Part shown: positions 37,028 through 48,238 of the stretch, piece after piece
How the letters are laid out: the number at the start of each line of letters is the position of its first letter
Numbering within the stretch: position 1 is the first letter of the stretch
Assembly: GCA_937924505.1 (NCBI GenBank)
Contig: CALDSR010000020.1
Location: 1 to 61,055, forward strand
Source of the DNA: an uncultured Granulosicoccus sp.
Lineage (GTDB): Bacteria > Pseudomonadota > Gammaproteobacteria > Granulosicoccales > Granulosicoccaceae
Reading direction: 5' to 3'
DNA: 61,055 nt
Notes under the pieces: generated by a model
Told to the model about the DNA's origin: nothing
Database searches by the model: none
Seen by the model: the letters and a program-made list of their open reading frames with translations, nothing else
Position numbers and translations under genes: made by a program

Positions 37028-38598
37028 CCATGCCGGTTTGGTCCATGGCTGAGTTGTTCGACGGCCTGGTCGCTGACGAGGTGGTGCGTGCATCGCTTGG
37101 TAGTGACGATCAATACAGCCTTGAAATTCATGGTTTGTCACTCGATAGTCGTCTGGTGCAAGCGGGGGATCTTTATCTCGCTGTCGGTGGCGCCACTACT
37201 CATGGCCTGCGTTTTGCCGAAGACGCGATAGCGCGTGGCGCAGTTGCTGTTGCTTTCAATCCTGCAGTGCTAAACGACGCCTCGGAACTGGACGCATACA
37301 TCGGTGCAGGCCGCGCTCCTTTCATACCGGTACCCGAGCTTGAGCGACAGTGCGCTAATCTTGCCGCCCGTTTTTATCATGCACCTGATGAAGCTCTCGA
37401 CGTGATCGCGGTTACCGGTACTGATGGCAAGACATCAGTGTGTCAGTTCATAGCCAGTGCCTTGTCGGCGACCGGTACTCCCTGCGGCTATATCGGCACG
37501 CTTGGCTGGGGTCTCGGTGACGAACTACAGGACACGGCATTGACCACGCCGGATGTCATTGCGCTGCGACGCATGCTGGCAAGCCTCAAGGCACAAGGCG
37601 CCGAGGCGGTTGCATTGGAGGCGTCATCACACGGCATTGACACCGGACGGTTGACAGATCTGTCGGTAAAGGTTGCTGTCCTGACCAACCTGGGGCGTGA
37701 TCATCTGGACTATCACAAGACGGTTGAAGCTTATCGAGAAGCGAAGGCTGCCTTGTTTGCGTTTCCTTCATTGGAGACGATTGTTGTCAACGCCGATGAT
37801 GAGCTTGGCATCGAATTACTTTGCCGAGCCACGCATTCGGACATCCAGCGTATTGCCTATACGAGTAATTCCAGAGCGTCAGACAGGCAAGCACGGCAGG
37901 AAGATAAATTGCTTGATACAGTGCGTGCTGACAATGTTCGGTCGGTAGCCACCGGATTGAAGTTCAATCTGATTGATTCGAACCTGTCGCATGAAATCAA
38001 CAGCGCTTTGATGGGGCGTTTCAATGTCGACAACCTGCTGGCCTGTTATGGCAGTTTGAAGGCGGTAGGCGTCGCTGCGAATGAAGCAGTACACGCACTC
38101 GACGCGGTTGCTCCGGTGGCCGGACGCATGGAGCGCTTTACTGGTGCAGGCATGCCGACAGTTATCGTCGACTACGCCCATACCCCCCAGGCACTATCCG
38201 TGGCATTGACAGCGGCGCGTGCGCACTGCGATGGTGAGCTGTGGGTTGTATTTGGTTGCGGTGGTGATCGTGACAAGGGCAAACGGGTACCGATGGCGCA
38301 AGCTGCCGTTGCCGCTGACCGTGTGATCGTGACTGACGATAACCCACGTAGCGAAGCCTCAGCCGACATCATCGACGATATTCTCCAGGGCTTTGCTCGT
38401 GACACCATCGCGGACGATCTGGTCACCGTGATCAGTGACCGCGCTATGGCCATCGAGCACGCCATCCGTGCTGCATCAGCCACCGATATTGTGCTGGTCG
38501 CGGGCAAAGGTCATGAGGATTACCAGATTGTCGGGACGGAGCGCCGCGAATTCAGCGATCGTCTGCAAGTCGAAAGTCTGTTAAAGGAGGCCTCGTGA
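37024..38598 (+). CDS. murE: UDP-N-acetylmuramyl-tripeptide synthetase MurE (meso-DAP type)
   Basis: Adds meso-diaminopimelate to UDP-MurNAc-L-Ala-D-Glu. 524 aa, about 25-30 longer than E. coli. P-loop VTGTDGKTS (132-138), with Asp and Ser where most homologues have Asn and Thr. The DAP-specific motif DNPR (439-442) is intact, so Gram-negative A1gamma peptidoglycan is expected. A hydrophilic stretch rich in Arg/Asp/Ser (about residues 281-305) accounts for much of the extra length. Overlaps ftsI and murF. Confidence 0.95.
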   Translation: MTMPVWSMAELFDGLVADEVVRASLGSDDQYSLEIHGLSLDSRLVQAGDLYLAVGGATTHGLRFAEDAIARGAVAVAFNPAVLNDASELDAYIGAGRAPFIPVPELERQCANLAARFYHAPDEALDVIAVTGTDGKTSVCQFIASALSATGTPCGYIGTLGWGLGDELQDTALTTPDVIALRRMLASLKAQGAEAVALEASSHGIDTGRLTDLSVKVAVLTNLGRDHLDYHKTVEAYREAKAALFAFPSLETIVVNADDELGIELLCRATHSDIQRIAYTSNSRASDRQARQEDKLLDTVRADNVRSVATGLKFNLIDSNLSHEINSALMGRFNVDNLLACYGSLKAVGVAANEAVHALDAVAPVAGRMERFTGAGMPTVIVDYAHTPQALSVALTAARAHCDGELWVVFGCGGDRDKGKRVPMAQAAVAADRVIVTDDNPRSEASADIIDDILQGFARDTIADDLVTVISDRAMAIEHAIRAASATDIVLVAGKGHEDYQIVGTERREFSDRLQVESLLKEAS

Positions 38599-40115
38599 GC
38601 TTCTCCCTACAATTGAGCGACTGCCTGTCGGCGCTTGATGCAAACCTGTTCGGTGATGATGTTTCAGTCAGTGGCGTCAGTATCGATACACGGACATTGA
38701 AGCCAGGTGATCTTTACGTTGCCATCAAAGGGCAAAATCATGATGGGCATGAATTTATTGAAACTGCAGTAAAGGCCGGTGCAAAAGCTGTGCTTGTACA
38801 TTCCCGAATTGCCACGTCGGTGCCGCAAATGCGGGTGGTTGACACAACCCGTGCACTAGGTAGCCTTGCGCGTTACTGGGCGCGTCGCCACCAGGTGCCG
38901 ACGATTGCGGTCACCGGTAGCAACGGCAAGACAACAGTTAAAGAGATCATTGCCAGTATTCTCAGGCAACTCGGACCGGTACTGGCCACCCGTGGCAACC
39001 TCAATAATGATATTGGTGTTCCGTTGACTCTGTTGGGTCTTCGGCCCGAGCATCAATACGCGGTGATCGAGATGGGTGCCAGTCAGGCGGGTGATATCGC
39101 GCGTTTGGTCGCAATTGCCGAACCTGATGTTGCGGTCATTACCAATATTGGTGCTGCACATATTGAAGGTTTTGGCAGCATTGATCGAATAGCTGACGCA
39201 AAGTCGGAAATCTATGCCGGGTTGAGTAAGGACGGTTGGGCTGTCGTTAACAACGATGATGTCTATGCCGATGTGCTTCGTGGCCATGCGTCGCATTGTC
39301 ATGTTCGCAGCTTCGGATTGACTGAAGACGCTGATGTCCAAGGTATGCCGGGTGAAGGTCTCGTTATTCAGACAACGGGTAAGCGACTGAAGCCACGTTT
39401 CCCGTTGGCCGGTGATCACAATGGTATCAATGCATTGGCGGCGGTCGCTGCTGTGCAATGTCTGGACGTGCAACCCGCGTCCATAGTGCGTGGATTGGAA
39501 AGTGTGCGTCCGGTGGCTGGCCGGCTTGAGAAGAAAGCAGGTATTCATGGCGCGTCGATCATTGATGATTCATACAATGCGAACCCGGTGTCGGCGAAGG
39601 CTGCAATTGATGTGCTCGCCAGGCAAACGGGTGTGCGCTATCTCGTGCTCGGTGATATGGCTGAACTCGGTGAGGATGCGGAAACCTTGCATCGTGAGCT
39701 GGGTCTTTATGCGCGCGAGGCCAAGCTCGATGGTGTCTGGACGGTCGGTAAGCTCGCGTCTTATACCGACATGGGCTTCGGTCTGTGCAATACACCGCGC
39801 ATGGCACAACCTTATGCGCAAGTGGTAGGGGATTCGGATAGCCAAAATACTTTGGTGCCTTCGCTTGCTGGTGGAGAGGTGCCAGAAATCCGCAAGGGGC
39901 GTGCTGTGAGCAAGGGCGCAATGCGCGTCAGTGAAGGTGGGTATTTTAAAGATCAGGAGAGCCTGATTCAGGCATTGCGCCCTTGGTTGGCTGGCGATAC
40001 GACAGTGCTAGTCAAGGGTTCACGCAGTGCCCGTATGGAGCGGGTAGTCAAAGGTCTTATACCGTCGACCAAGGTGCGTGGCACCAGCGCACGTATCAAC
40101 GAGGCATTGTCATGA
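38595..40115 (+). CDS. murF: UDP-N-acetylmuramoyl-tripeptide-D-alanyl-D-alanine ligase MurF
   Basis: Adds D-Ala-D-Ala to the peptidoglycan precursor. 506 aa versus about 450 usually. N-terminal UDP-binding [17 protein letters not shown]-loop GSNGKTT (108-114), DDSYNANP and VLGDMAELG are conserved. The surplus is an insertion at about 398-442 inside the C-terminal domain, before the conserved [14 protein letters not shown] start in the murE stop; ATGA overlap with mraY. Confidence 0.94.
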   Translation: MSFSLQLSDCLSALDANLFGDDVSVSGVSIDTRTLKPGDLYVAIKGQNHDGHEFIETAVKAGAKAVLVHSRIATSVPQMRVVDTTRALGSLARYWARRHQVPTIAVTGSNGKTTVKEIIASILRQLGPVLATRGNLNNDIGVPLTLLGLRPEHQYAVIEMGASQAGDIARLVAIAEPDVAVITNIGAAHIEGFGSIDRIADAKSEIYAGLSKDGWAVVNNDDVYADVLRGHASHCHVRSFGLTEDADVQGMPGEGLVIQTTGKRLKPRFPLAGDHNGINALAAVAAVQCLDVQPASIVRGLESVRPVAGRLEKKAGIHGASIIDDSYNANPVSAKAAIDVLARQTGVRYLVLGDMAELGEDAETLHRELGLYAREAKLDGVWTVGKLASYTDMGFGLCNTPRMAQPYAQVVGDSDSQNTLVPSLAGGEVPEIRKGRAVSKGAMRVSEGGYFKDQESLIQALRPWLAGDTTVLVKGSRSARMERVVKGLIPSTKVRGTSARINEALS

Positions 40116-41194
40116 TGCTTCTGATTGGTCAATGGTTATCGGGTGTTGATGCTGGCTTTGAGGTTGTCAGATACATCACCTTGCGCGCAATCTTTGCCGC
40201 GTTAACAGCCCTGGTTATTTGTTTGTTAGTGGGGCCGAGCCTGATTCGTTGGCTGACTCGTGAAAATATTGGCCAATCAATTCGCGATGATGGCCCGCAA
40301 ACGCATTTGGTCAAGGCAGGTACACCGACCATGGGCGGTGCAATGATTATCGTAGCCGTTGCGTTGAGCACCTTGATGTGGTCTGACTTGTCTGTCCGTC
40401 AGGTGTGGCTCGTCTTGTTTGTATCCATCGGGTTCGGTTTGATTGGCTGGGTTGATGACTACCGCAAGGTCGTGTTGGCAAATTCGGTCGGTCTTACCGC
40501 CCGTGAGAAATTGATCTGGCAAACCTTGGTGGCCGGGATCGCGGTGGTGATCATGTACATAACGGCGAAAGACCCCGCAGAGGTCGAACTGATCGTGCCG
40601 TTTTTCAAGGATTTTGTGATCTATCTCGGCTGGGCAATCATACCGTTCGCGTTTCTCGTGATTGTCGGCAGCAGTAATGCTGTGAATCTCACTGATGGAC
40701 TGGATGGGCTCGCTATTCTGCCCTCGGTCATGGTTGCCGCTGGCTTGGGTTTGATTGCTTATCTTGCGGGTCACGCGATCTTTGCCGGTTACCTGGGTAT
40801 ACCCAATATCAAGGGTGCTGGTGAACTGACTGTTTTTTGCAGTGCATTGGTTGGAGCGGGTTTGGGCTTTCTATGGTTCAACACTTATCCTGCACAAGTT
40901 TTCATGGGCGATGTGGGTGCCTTATCCATTGGCGCTTCACTCGGTATGGTTGCCATTCTTGTGCGACAGGAGCTGGTGCTGTTCATCATGGGCGGTATCT
41001 TCGTGCTTGAAGCGGTATCGGTGATCATGCAAGTTGCCTCTTTTCGCTTGACCGGTCGGCGCATTTTTCGTATGGCGCCAATACATCATCATTTTGAACT
41101 CAAGGGATGGCCGGAGCCGCGCATCATCGTGCGTTTCTGGATCATTACCGTCATTCTGGTCCTGGTCGGATTGTCGACCTTGAAGATACGCTGA
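40112..41194 (+). CDS. mraY: Phospho-N-acetylmuramoyl-pentapeptide-transferase MraY
   Basis: Integral membrane enzyme making lipid I. 360 aa, about ten membrane helices. Catalytic signatures: [19 protein letters not shown] (Asp-Asp), [13 protein letters not shown], and [15 protein letters not shown] (HHH). The ATG at 40112, inside the murF stop, gives the family N-terminus; the frame extends further upstream within murF and was not used. Confidence 0.96.
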   Translation: MMLLIGQWLSGVDAGFEVVRYITLRAIFAALTALVICLLVGPSLIRWLTRENIGQSIRDDGPQTHLVKAGTPTMGGAMIIVAVALSTLMWSDLSVRQVWLVLFVSIGFGLIGWVDDYRKVVLANSVGLTAREKLIWQTLVAGIAVVIMYITAKDPAEVELIVPFFKDFVIYLGWAIIPFAFLVIVGSSNAVNLTDGLDGLAILPSVMVAAGLGLIAYLAGHAIFAGYLGIPNIKGAGELTVFCSALVGAGLGFLWFNTYPAQVFMGDVGALSIGASLGMVAILVRQELVLFIMGGIFVLEAVSVIMQVASFRLTGRRIFRMAPIHHHFELKGWPEPRIIVRFWIITVILVLVGLSTLKIR

Positions 41195-42636
41195 TGATCA
41201 GCGCTCTTGACAACAAACGTGTGTTGATCGTCGGTGCGGGCGTCACCGGTATGTCTGTCGCGCGCTTTCTTGATCGAAACGATATCTCGTTTGAGCTCGT
41301 AGACAGCGCGCTTGTCGATAGTATTGTCAGTGACGAAGATCAACGTCCTGAAGTTCTCAGAGGCAAAACCTTGTACCAATCGTTCAGTGATGCACTGTTT
41401 AACGATTTTGATGTCATTGTTTTGAGCCCAGGTGTGCCACGAAATCTAGCACCTGTGCAATCAGCGTTGGCACGCGGGGTTGATGTCATTGGCGATATTG
41501 AACTCTTCGCTGATGCTGCCAATGCTCCAGTGATTGCCGTGACCGGATCAAACGGCAAGAGCACGGTCGTCAGCTGGATTTCGGATGTGCTGAACGCGGT
41601 TGATGTGCGGGCAATTCTGTGCGGCAACATCGGTATGCCTGCACTTGATTCACTGAGTGATGATGCGGAGTGTTATGTGCTCGAGTTGTCGAGTTATCAG
41701 TTGGAATCAACTCGTTCTCTAAGGCCACTGGCTGCGACCGTTTTGAATGTCAGTGACGATCATCTTGATCGATATGACTCGATTGAGCACTATGCCGCGG
41801 TCAAAAGGTCGGTGTTGACCCATGCACAAAGCATAGTGATCAATGAAGATGATCCACGAACCTGGCCGGTTGCGCAAAACGATAATGCGCACGAGAACTT
41901 CGCCACTCAAAAAGGTGAGAACAACGACGCGCTGGAAACTCGAGCGCTTCGTTGTGTGTCAGCAATCAGTCTAGCCACCGACAAGTCAGCGAAATTATTT
42001 ACGGATGCCGATCCCGACACACGTTGGCATCGGCGAATTCATGAGAACAGTATCTGGCTGTGTCGCAATGGCGAGCCATTGATTGATCAGGCATGCTTGT
42101 CAGTGCCAGGTGAGCATAATGTGCTGAATGCCTTGTCGGTACTTGCGCTCATTGAACCCTTGGGTGTCAGTATTGACTCTGTGCTTGAACGCCTGCCGAA
42201 TTTTACCGGTCTTCCGCATCGTACAGAGTTATTGGGTGAGCGCGAGGGGGTTCGCTGGTACAACGATTCCAAAGGTACGAATATTGATGCTTGCATCAAG
42301 GCCATTGAGGCGATGCCAGGGCCGGTGATTCTGATCGCTGGTGGAATAGGCAAGGATGCGAACTTCGCCGAACTCGGACCCGCAGTACAGGCACATGTCA
42401 GCAAGGTTGTACTGATAGGTCGAGATGCCGATGCGATAGCCTCTGCATTGACACCATTCACCGCTTGCCTGCGAGCAGACTCGTTGGAAGCCGCCGTTGA
42501 TCTGGCAGCGGAAGTTGCATCCGATGGCGATGTGGTTCTGTTGTCACCTGCGTGTTCAAGCTTTGACATGTTCAACAGTTATGAACATCGGGGTGAGCGA
42601 TTCAAAACTCTGGTCAGAGAGGTGATAGCCGCATGA
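41194..42636 (+). CDS. murD: UDP-N-acetylmuramoyl-alanine-D-glutamate ligase MurD
   Basis: Adds D-Glu to UDP-MurNAc-L-Ala. 480 aa, some 40 more than E. coli. N-terminal Rossmann motif VLIVGAGVTGMS, P-loop GSNGKST (118-124), ELSSYQLE, NVSDDHLDRY, GEHNVLNALSV, and C-terminal YNDSKGTN. A polar Asn/Glu/Gln-rich insertion lies at about residues 226-252. The ATG shares one base with the mraY stop (TGATG). Confidence 0.94.
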   Translation: MISALDNKRVLIVGAGVTGMSVARFLDRNDISFELVDSALVDSIVSDEDQRPEVLRGKTLYQSFSDALFNDFDVIVLSPGVPRNLAPVQSALARGVDVIGDIELFADAANAPVIAVTGSNGKSTVVSWISDVLNAVDVRAILCGNIGMPALDSLSDDAECYVLELSSYQLESTRSLRPLAATVLNVSDDHLDRYDSIEHYAAVKRSVLTHAQSIVINEDDPRTWPVAQNDNAHENFATQKGENNDALETRALRCVSAISLATDKSAKLFTDADPDTRWHRRIHENSIWLCRNGEPLIDQACLSVPGEHNVLNALSVLALIEPLGVSIDSVLERLPNFTGLPHRTELLGEREGVRWYNDSKGTNIDACIKAIEAMPGPVILIAGGIGKDANFAELGPAVQAHVSKVVLIGRDADAIASALTPFTACLRADSLEAAVDLAAEVASDGDVVLLSPACSSFDMFNSYEHRGERFKTLVREVIAA

Positions 42637-43859
42637 GTTCGCTGGTCTCTCGAATTGCGACCGGTCGCGTGTCAATCGACAAGCTGCCAGAGCTCGAATC
42701 CTCGGCCTCAACGTCTGAAGATTACTCGCTGCTGCTCGCTATCATTGGTCTCGGACTCTTTGGCGCTGTGATGATTGCATCGGCGTCGATGGCCTTTGCG
42801 ACTGAAACCTATGGTTCTCCCTTCTATTTTGTCAGTCGCCAGCTGTTCTTTCTGGCCATAGGTGCTTTTGTCGGTGTCGCTGTTTTCCGCTTGCCGTTGT
42901 CTGTGTGGGAGAAGTACGGACCGCATTTGATTCTTCTGTCCTTGTTCTTTTTGTTGCTGGTCCTGGTTCCCGGTATCGGTAAAGAGGTCAATGGCAGTCG
43001 GCGTTGGATAGATCTGGGTGTCTTTACGGTGCAAGTGTCGGAGACGGTAAAGCTGTTCATCATCGTGTATCTGTCTGGCTACCTGGTGCGCCGTGGTTAT
43101 TTGGTGCAAAACACCTTTGGTGGATTCTTGCGGCCACTGGTGCTGATGTGCATCGCCAGTGCCTTGTTGCTTCTGGAACCCGACTTCGGTGCAGCAGTCG
43201 TAGTCGTTTTGACGGCCATGATCATGTTGTTCGTTGCCGGTGTGCGTTTTACCCAATTTATGGCCTTGATGAGTTTTCTCGGTGTCATCGGCGCTTTACT
43301 GATCATGATGTCTCCTTATCGTATGCGTCGTTTCATTGGGTTTCTGGATCCGTTCTCTGACCCTTACGACACGGGTTTTCAGTTGACGCAATCGTTGATT
43401 GCGATTGGTAGTGGCGGCTTCACTGGCGTCGGTTTTGGCAGCAGTGTGCAAAAACTGTTCTATTTGCCGGAAGCGCATACCGATTTTCTGTTTGCCGTTC
43501 TGTGTGAGGAGCTTGGCTTGGTCGGCGCCATTGCGTTAATCGCCTTGTATGGGTTTATTGTCTGGCGTTGCTTTCGTTTGTCCCGTATTGCTGAAGAGCA
43601 AGGCAATCGTTTTGCCGGTTACATTGCCTTGGGTATTGGAGTCTGGATAGGTTTGCAATCATTTATCAATATGGGCGTGAACCTAGGCGTATTACCGACC
43701 AAAGGAATTACATTGCCATTGATGAGCTACGGCGGAAGTAGCGCCGTAGTCTTCGCGGTGACCTTTGCGTTGCTATTGCGTGTCGAGTGGGAACTGAAGC
43801 AAAACGCTGACCGACAGGTCAGGACGTCAAGCCGGGCCCTCAAGAGGAACAAGCTATGA
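42633..43859 (+). CDS. ftsW: Lipid II polymerase / division protein FtsW
   Basis: SEDS glycosyltransferase working with FtsI at the septum. 408 aa, ten membrane helices. Signatures: NGSRRWIDLG, LLLEPDFGAAVVV with the catalytic Asp, PYRMRRFIGFLDPF, EAHTDFLFAVLCEELG, and LPLMSYGGSS. A cytosolic N-terminal tail of about 30 residues. Overlaps murD and murG by four bases each. Confidence 0.96.
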   Translation: MSSLVSRIATGRVSIDKLPELESSASTSEDYSLLLAIIGLGLFGAVMIASASMAFATETYGSPFYFVSRQLFFLAIGAFVGVAVFRLPLSVWEKYGPHLILLSLFFLLLVLVPGIGKEVNGSRRWIDLGVFTVQVSETVKLFIIVYLSGYLVRRGYLVQNTFGGFLRPLVLMCIASALLLLEPDFGAAVVVVLTAMIMLFVAGVRFTQFMALMSFLGVIGALLIMMSPYRMRRFIGFLDPFSDPYDTGFQLTQSLIAIGSGGFTGVGFGSSVQKLFYLPEAHTDFLFAVLCEELGLVGAIALIALYGFIVWRCFRLSRIAEEQGNRFAGYIALGIGVWIGLQSFINMGVNLGVLPTKGITLPLMSYGGSSAVVFAVTFALLLRVEWELKQNADRQVRTSSRALKRNKL

Positions 43860-44971
43860 GCGCCTGCGTCGTCATCGCCGCGGGTGGTACCGGCGGTCAT
43901 GTGATACCGGCTTTGGCGGTATCCGATGTACTACGCTCACGCGATGTAAAGGTTGTGTGGCTGGGTACGCGATCAGGGCTTGAAGCGCGTCTGGTGCCAG
44001 CCGCCGGTGTTGATATTCGCTGGATTGATGTCGCGGGGCTGCGTGGAAAAGGCCTGGTCAGTACTCTTGTTGCTCCGCTGAAACTACTCGGCGCCTGTGT
44101 GCAATGTCTGTCACTTTTGACAAAACTCAAGCCGCGTGCCGTTCTCGGTATGGGAGGTTTTGTCTCAGGTCCTGCAGGTATTGCTGCATTGATTCTCCGG
44201 AAACCATTGGTGTTGCACGAACAGAATGCAATACCGGGAATGACCAACCGGCATCTGAGTCGTTTTGCCACACGTGTGTTTTCTGCATGGGCCAATGTAT
44301 TTGGTAGCAATGTAGGTGCTGAAGTTGTTGGCAATCCCGTGCCGGCGTCCATTGCATCTTTGGCACGAGATCAAAGACTCGCTGAAGATGCGTTCGTCTC
44401 CGGACATGTCGATGACAAGCCTGTGCGCGCACTCAGGGTGCTGGTCGTTGGCGGTAGTCGAGGAGCATCGATCCTGAACACCTGCATACCCGAAGCATTG
44501 AAAGAAATTGATTTTCCAATCTCCGTACGTCATCAGTGTGGTGCGGGCAATCAGGCGAGTGTCAGTGATTCAGTAAAGGCGCTAAACCAGACTGATGGGT
44601 GTATCGATGTGTCGGTAGAAGCGTTCATCGACGATATGGCTAGCGCGTATCAGTGGGCAGATCTTGTCATTTGCCGTGCAGGTGCGATGACGGTGACTGA
44701 ACTCAGCGCGTTAGCCAAGCCTAGTGTTCTCGTGCCATTTCCGCATGCTGTCGATGATCATCAGACGGCTAATGCAAGACGTTTGTCAGACAAGGGGGCC
44801 GCAATATTGTTGCCGCAAAATGAACTGACAGCTACCCGGCTCGTGGCCGAGCTCAAACGTTTTTCACGAGACAGGGACGTGCTTGTCACCATGAGCCTTA
44901 ACGCTCGTCAACAATTTCTATCGGATGCCGCTGAGCGCGTCGCCGATGCACTTATCGAGGTATCTCAATAA
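43856..44971 (+). CDS. murG: Lipid II synthase MurG
   Basis: Peripheral glycosyltransferase adding GlcNAc to lipid I. 371 aa. N-domain GGTGGHVIPALAV, MGGFVSGPAG, HEQNAIPGMTNR; C-domain GGSRGASILN, CRAGAMTVTELSALAKPSVLVPFPHAVDDHQTANA (UDP-GlcNAc site). A short polar insertion (about residues 168-190) is tolerated. murC begins immediately after its stop codon. Confidence 0.96.
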   Translation: MSACVVIAAGGTGGHVIPALAVSDVLRSRDVKVVWLGTRSGLEARLVPAAGVDIRWIDVAGLRGKGLVSTLVAPLKLLGACVQCLSLLTKLKPRAVLGMGGFVSGPAGIAALILRKPLVLHEQNAIPGMTNRHLSRFATRVFSAWANVFGSNVGAEVVGNPVPASIASLARDQRLAEDAFVSGHVDDKPVRALRVLVVGGSRGASILNTCIPEALKEIDFPISVRHQCGAGNQASVSDSVKALNQTDGCIDVSVEAFIDDMASAYQWADLVICRAGAMTVTELSALAKPSVLVPFPHAVDDHQTANARRLSDKGAAILLPQNELTATRLVAELKRFSRDRDVLVTMSLNARQQFLSDAAERVADALIEVSQ

Positions 44972-46468
44972 ATGGTTATCGATATCTCGCCAGTGGTAAA
45001 AAGCCAGATGCGTCGCGTTCGTTCGATGCACTTCATCGGTATCGGTGGGGTTGGCATGGGTGGTATTGCCGAGGTCATGCATCATCTTGGCTTCCGCGTT
45101 AGCGGATCGGATCTGGGCAGTAATGCGCTTACGGCGAGGCTGGCAACGATCGGTATCACGGTCAAGCGCGGGCATCTGTCGGAGTATGTCGAAGATGCCG
45201 ATGTTGTCGTTATCTCGACTGCTGTACCGGAAGATAACCCTGAACTTGTGCGGGCGCGTGAACTGAGATTACCGATCGTACGTCGTGCCGAAATGCTTGC
45301 AGAGCTTATGCGTTTCCAACAAGGAATTGCTGTCGCGGGAACCCATGGCAAGACCACGACCACCAGCCTCGTTGCCAGTCTACTAACCGAAGGTGGCATG
45401 GACCCGACCTACGTTATCGGTGGCCGGCTGAACAGTTCTTCCGCTAATGCCTATCTCGGTCAGTCGGAATGGCTGGTTGCTGAAGCTGACGAGAGTGATG
45501 CCTCATTCCTGTACCTGCAACCGGTCATGGCGATTGTTACCAATATCGATGCCGATCATCTTGGTACTTACGGCGGTGACTTTGAAAAACTCAAGCAGAC
45601 GTTTGTCGATTTCCTGATGCATTTGCCGTTTTATGGCCTTGCCATAGTCTGTATTGATGACGAACACATCCGTGATGTGTTGCCGCGAGTTGGTCGGCCG
45701 GTACGTACCTATGGCTTCAGCGAGGATGCTGATGTTCGAGCGCTTAACATCAGGCAGGAAGGTCTGCGCATGTACTTCGACGTGCGTATTGACGCCGGTG
45801 ATGTCAGAAGCGAAATTCGTGATATCGCGTTGAACATGCCGGGTCGACATAATGTACTGAATGCACTGGCAGCGATAACCGTTGCGCTGGAATTGGGCGT
45901 TGAGGTGCGATCAAGCAAGCGTGCTTTGTCACTGTTCGCTGGCATTGGTCGACGCGCGCAATCTCATGGGGACTTGCACTTCAAAGGTGGCAAAGCTGAA
46001 CTCCTTGATGACTACGGTCACCACCCGACAGAAGTCACAGCGACTCTCAAAGCGATACGCGGTGGTTGGCCGGATCGTCGACTGGTCGTTATATTCCAGC
46101 CGCATCGCTTCAGTCGCACACGGGATCTTTTTGATGACTTCGCTGAAAGTCTTTCGATCCCGGATGTCTTGTTGCTGACCGAGGTCTATGCCGCAGGAGA
46201 AGAGCGCATTACCGGTGCCGATGGGCGCGCACTGGCCAGAGCCATCAGGAATCGCGGATCGGTGGATCCGATCTTTGTCGAAGACATCAACGATGTACCA
46301 TCAACACTTGTCAATGTGCTCCGTGATGGTGACATCGTACTGACCCTGGGTGCCGGGAGTGTCGGTGGTCTTGCAATGACGTTGCCTGAATTCTTCACGC
46401 CTGAAAGTGCTGCAAACCGGAACCGTCGAGCGGACGATAAAGCGCGATCGGAGACACCCAATGGCTAA
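44972..46468 (+). CDS. murC: UDP-N-acetylmuramate-L-alanine ligase MurC
   Basis: Adds L-Ala to UDP-MurNAc. 498 aa. N-terminal [17 protein letters not shown]-loop [56 protein letters not shown]. The C-terminus carries a hydrophilic tail overlapping ddl by eight bases. murB is not present in this cluster. Confidence 0.96.
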   Translation: MVIDISPVVKSQMRRVRSMHFIGIGGVGMGGIAEVMHHLGFRVSGSDLGSNALTARLATIGITVKRGHLSEYVEDADVVVISTAVPEDNPELVRARELRLPIVRRAEMLAELMRFQQGIAVAGTHGKTTTTSLVASLLTEGGMDPTYVIGGRLNSSSANAYLGQSEWLVAEADESDASFLYLQPVMAIVTNIDADHLGTYGGDFEKLKQTFVDFLMHLPFYGLAIVCIDDEHIRDVLPRVGRPVRTYGFSEDADVRALNIRQEGLRMYFDVRIDAGDVRSEIRDIALNMPGRHNVLNALAAITVALELGVEVRSSKRALSLFAGIGRRAQSHGDLHFKGGKAELLDDYGHHPTEVTATLKAIRGGWPDRRLVVIFQPHRFSRTRDLFDDFAESLSIPDVLLLTEVYAAGEERITGADGRALARAIRNRGSVDPIFVEDINDVPSTLVNVLRDGDIVLTLGAGSVGGLAMTLPEFFTPESAANRNRRADDKARSETPNG

Positions 46469-47432
46469 CGGTGTCAGTAATGTTTTGTCCAATGGCTACG
46501 CCATCAATCTGGCTCGTTTCGGCAAAGTTGCCGTCGTCATGGGTGGTTGGTCTGCCGAACGTGAAGTGTCACTGATGAGTGGCAGCCAGATCTTCGACTC
46601 CCTGTTGACTCTCGGCGTTGACGCACACGCCGTCGATGCTGGACGTGACATTGCTTCGGTACTGAGTGAAGGTAAGTTTGATCGTGCCTTCCTGATCCTG
46701 CACGGGCGTGGTGGTGAAGACGGTCATGTGCAAGGTGCCCTTGAGTTGGCCAGTATTCCTTACACCGGTTCTGGCGTTCTCGGATCTGCCTTGTGCATGG
46801 ACAAGTGGCGATCAAAGCAATTGTGTTCTTTAAATGGAATTCCAACGCCTCCAGCGAAGTTGGTATCGACGCCCGATGCCACAATGGCTGCTGCGAGCGA
46901 GATCGGTCTGCCAGTTGTTATCAAACCGACGATGGAAGGTTCCAGTATCGGTGTAACCATGGTTAATAGTGACAATCAGTTAGTCACAGCCTTCCATGAA
47001 GCCAAGCGGTATGGGCCTGTATTGGTTGAGAAACGCATGACTGGTCGCGAGGTTACCGCAGCCATAATTGGCGGCAAGGCTTTGCCGCTTGTCAGCATGA
47101 AAGGGACGGGAGAGTTTTATGACTACGATGCCAAGTACGTCGCTGACGATACTGAGTATCAGTGCCCCGTTGATTTGCCAGCAGCACTGACGACACGTAT
47201 TCAAACGTATGCTCTTGAAGTTTTTGCTGTACTGGGGTGTCGTGGCTGGGCACGGGTTGATTTCATGCTTGATGCGGACGGTGAGCCGCAATTTATTGAA
47301 TGCAATACAGCACCGGGCATGACCAGTCACAGTCTCGTGCCAATCGCCGCGAAAGAAGCAGGGATGGATTTCGATGCCTTGTGTCTGACGATACTGTCCG
47401 ACACGCTCGATGCCGAGGAGCTTGCAGCATGA
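46461..47432 (+). CDS. ddl: D-alanine-D-alanine ligase
   Basis: ATP-grasp enzyme joining two D-Ala for the peptidoglycan stem. From ATG 46461 it has 323 aa, with GGAGA upstream at 46450-46454. Motifs: [65 protein letters not shown], and the metal-binding [17 protein letters not shown]. The dcw-located copy corresponds to E. coli ddlB. Overlaps murC by 8 and ftsQ by 4 bases. Confidence 0.95.
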   Translation: MANGVSNVLSNGYAINLARFGKVAVVMGGWSAEREVSLMSGSQIFDSLLTLGVDAHAVDAGRDIASVLSEGKFDRAFLILHGRGGEDGHVQGALELASIPYTGSGVLGSALCMDKWRSKQLCSLNGIPTPPAKLVSTPDATMAAASEIGLPVVIKPTMEGSSIGVTMVNSDNQLVTAFHEAKRYGPVLVEKRMTGREVTAAIIGGKALPLVSMKGTGEFYDYDAKYVADDTEYQCPVDLPAALTTRIQTYALEVFAVLGCRGWARVDFMLDADGEPQFIECNTAPGMTSHSLVPIAAKEAGMDFDALCLTILSDTLDAEELAA

Positions 47433-48238
47433 GCTTGGCCAGTAACTCAGCAAACGGCTCGGCAATGCTGAACCGAAAGCCGATACTGCCGGTTGTCGAG
47501 CCGCGCTTTTCACCGATCACTCGCTTGCTGATCAGTGTCGGTGGCTTGATAGCGGTTATAGCACTTGCATTGCTTTTATCACGGCTTGCAAGTGATCCCA
47601 TGCGATTTCCGGTCACCAATGTTGATGTGCTCGGGACGCTGGACTACACCGATCGCGAGAACCTGCAGTTGCGTATCGAACAACATACCAATGACGGGTT
47701 CTACGGCCTGGATATTGATCTGATTCGGCGTACCGTTGAGACGCTTCCCTGGGTTTCACAAGCACGCGTCAGTCGTATCTGGCCTGGTCGGGTGTCAGTT
47801 GAAGTTGAAGAGCATGAGCCCGCTGCGCGCTGGAATGATGACAGCCTTATCAGCAAACGCCTCGAGCTCTTTAAGCCACCGCAACTTGATCCTGACAATG
47901 TTCGCTATGCCGAGTGGCTTAATGTTTTCAGTGGATTGCCTCTTCTGCGTGGCGCCGATGGGCGTCATACCGCAGTCCTCGACAGTTATCGCGAATATCA
48001 GCGCGCCCTTGATGTTCATGGTGTGAGCATTGAAGTGCTAGCGGAAGATGAGCGTCATTCGCAAACCATGGAGTTGTCGAATCAGGTGCTGGTGCGTCTG
48101 GGTTATGAAGAGCATGACTTGCGACTTGCGCGATTTCTTGACGTGTACGAACGATTGGTTACACCACTCGACGGAAGAGGTGCGCGTTTTGACATGCGTT
48201 ACAGCAATGGGTTTGCCTATTCAGGAGCGAGATCGTAA
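47429..48238 (+). CDS. ftsQ: Cell division protein FtsQ
   Basis: Bitopic divisome protein. 269 aa: cytosolic tail of about 30 residues, membrane helix (about 34-52, LLISVGGLIAVIALALLLS), POTRA domain (about 60-130: FPVTNVDVLGTLDYTDRENLQLRI, VETLPWVSQARVSRIWPGRVSVEVEEHEPAARW), then the beta domain that binds FtsL/FtsB. Shares one base with ftsA (TAATG). Confidence 0.94.
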   Translation: MSLASNSANGSAMLNRKPILPVVEPRFSPITRLLISVGGLIAVIALALLLSRLASDPMRFPVTNVDVLGTLDYTDRENLQLRIEQHTNDGFYGLDIDLIRRTVETLPWVSQARVSRIWPGRVSVEVEEHEPAARWNDDSLISKRLELFKPPQLDPDNVRYAEWLNVFSGLPLLRGADGRHTAVLDSYREYQRALDVHGVSIEVLAEDERHSQTMELSNQVLVRLGYEEHDLRLARFLDVYERLVTPLDGRGARFDMRYSNGFAYSGARS

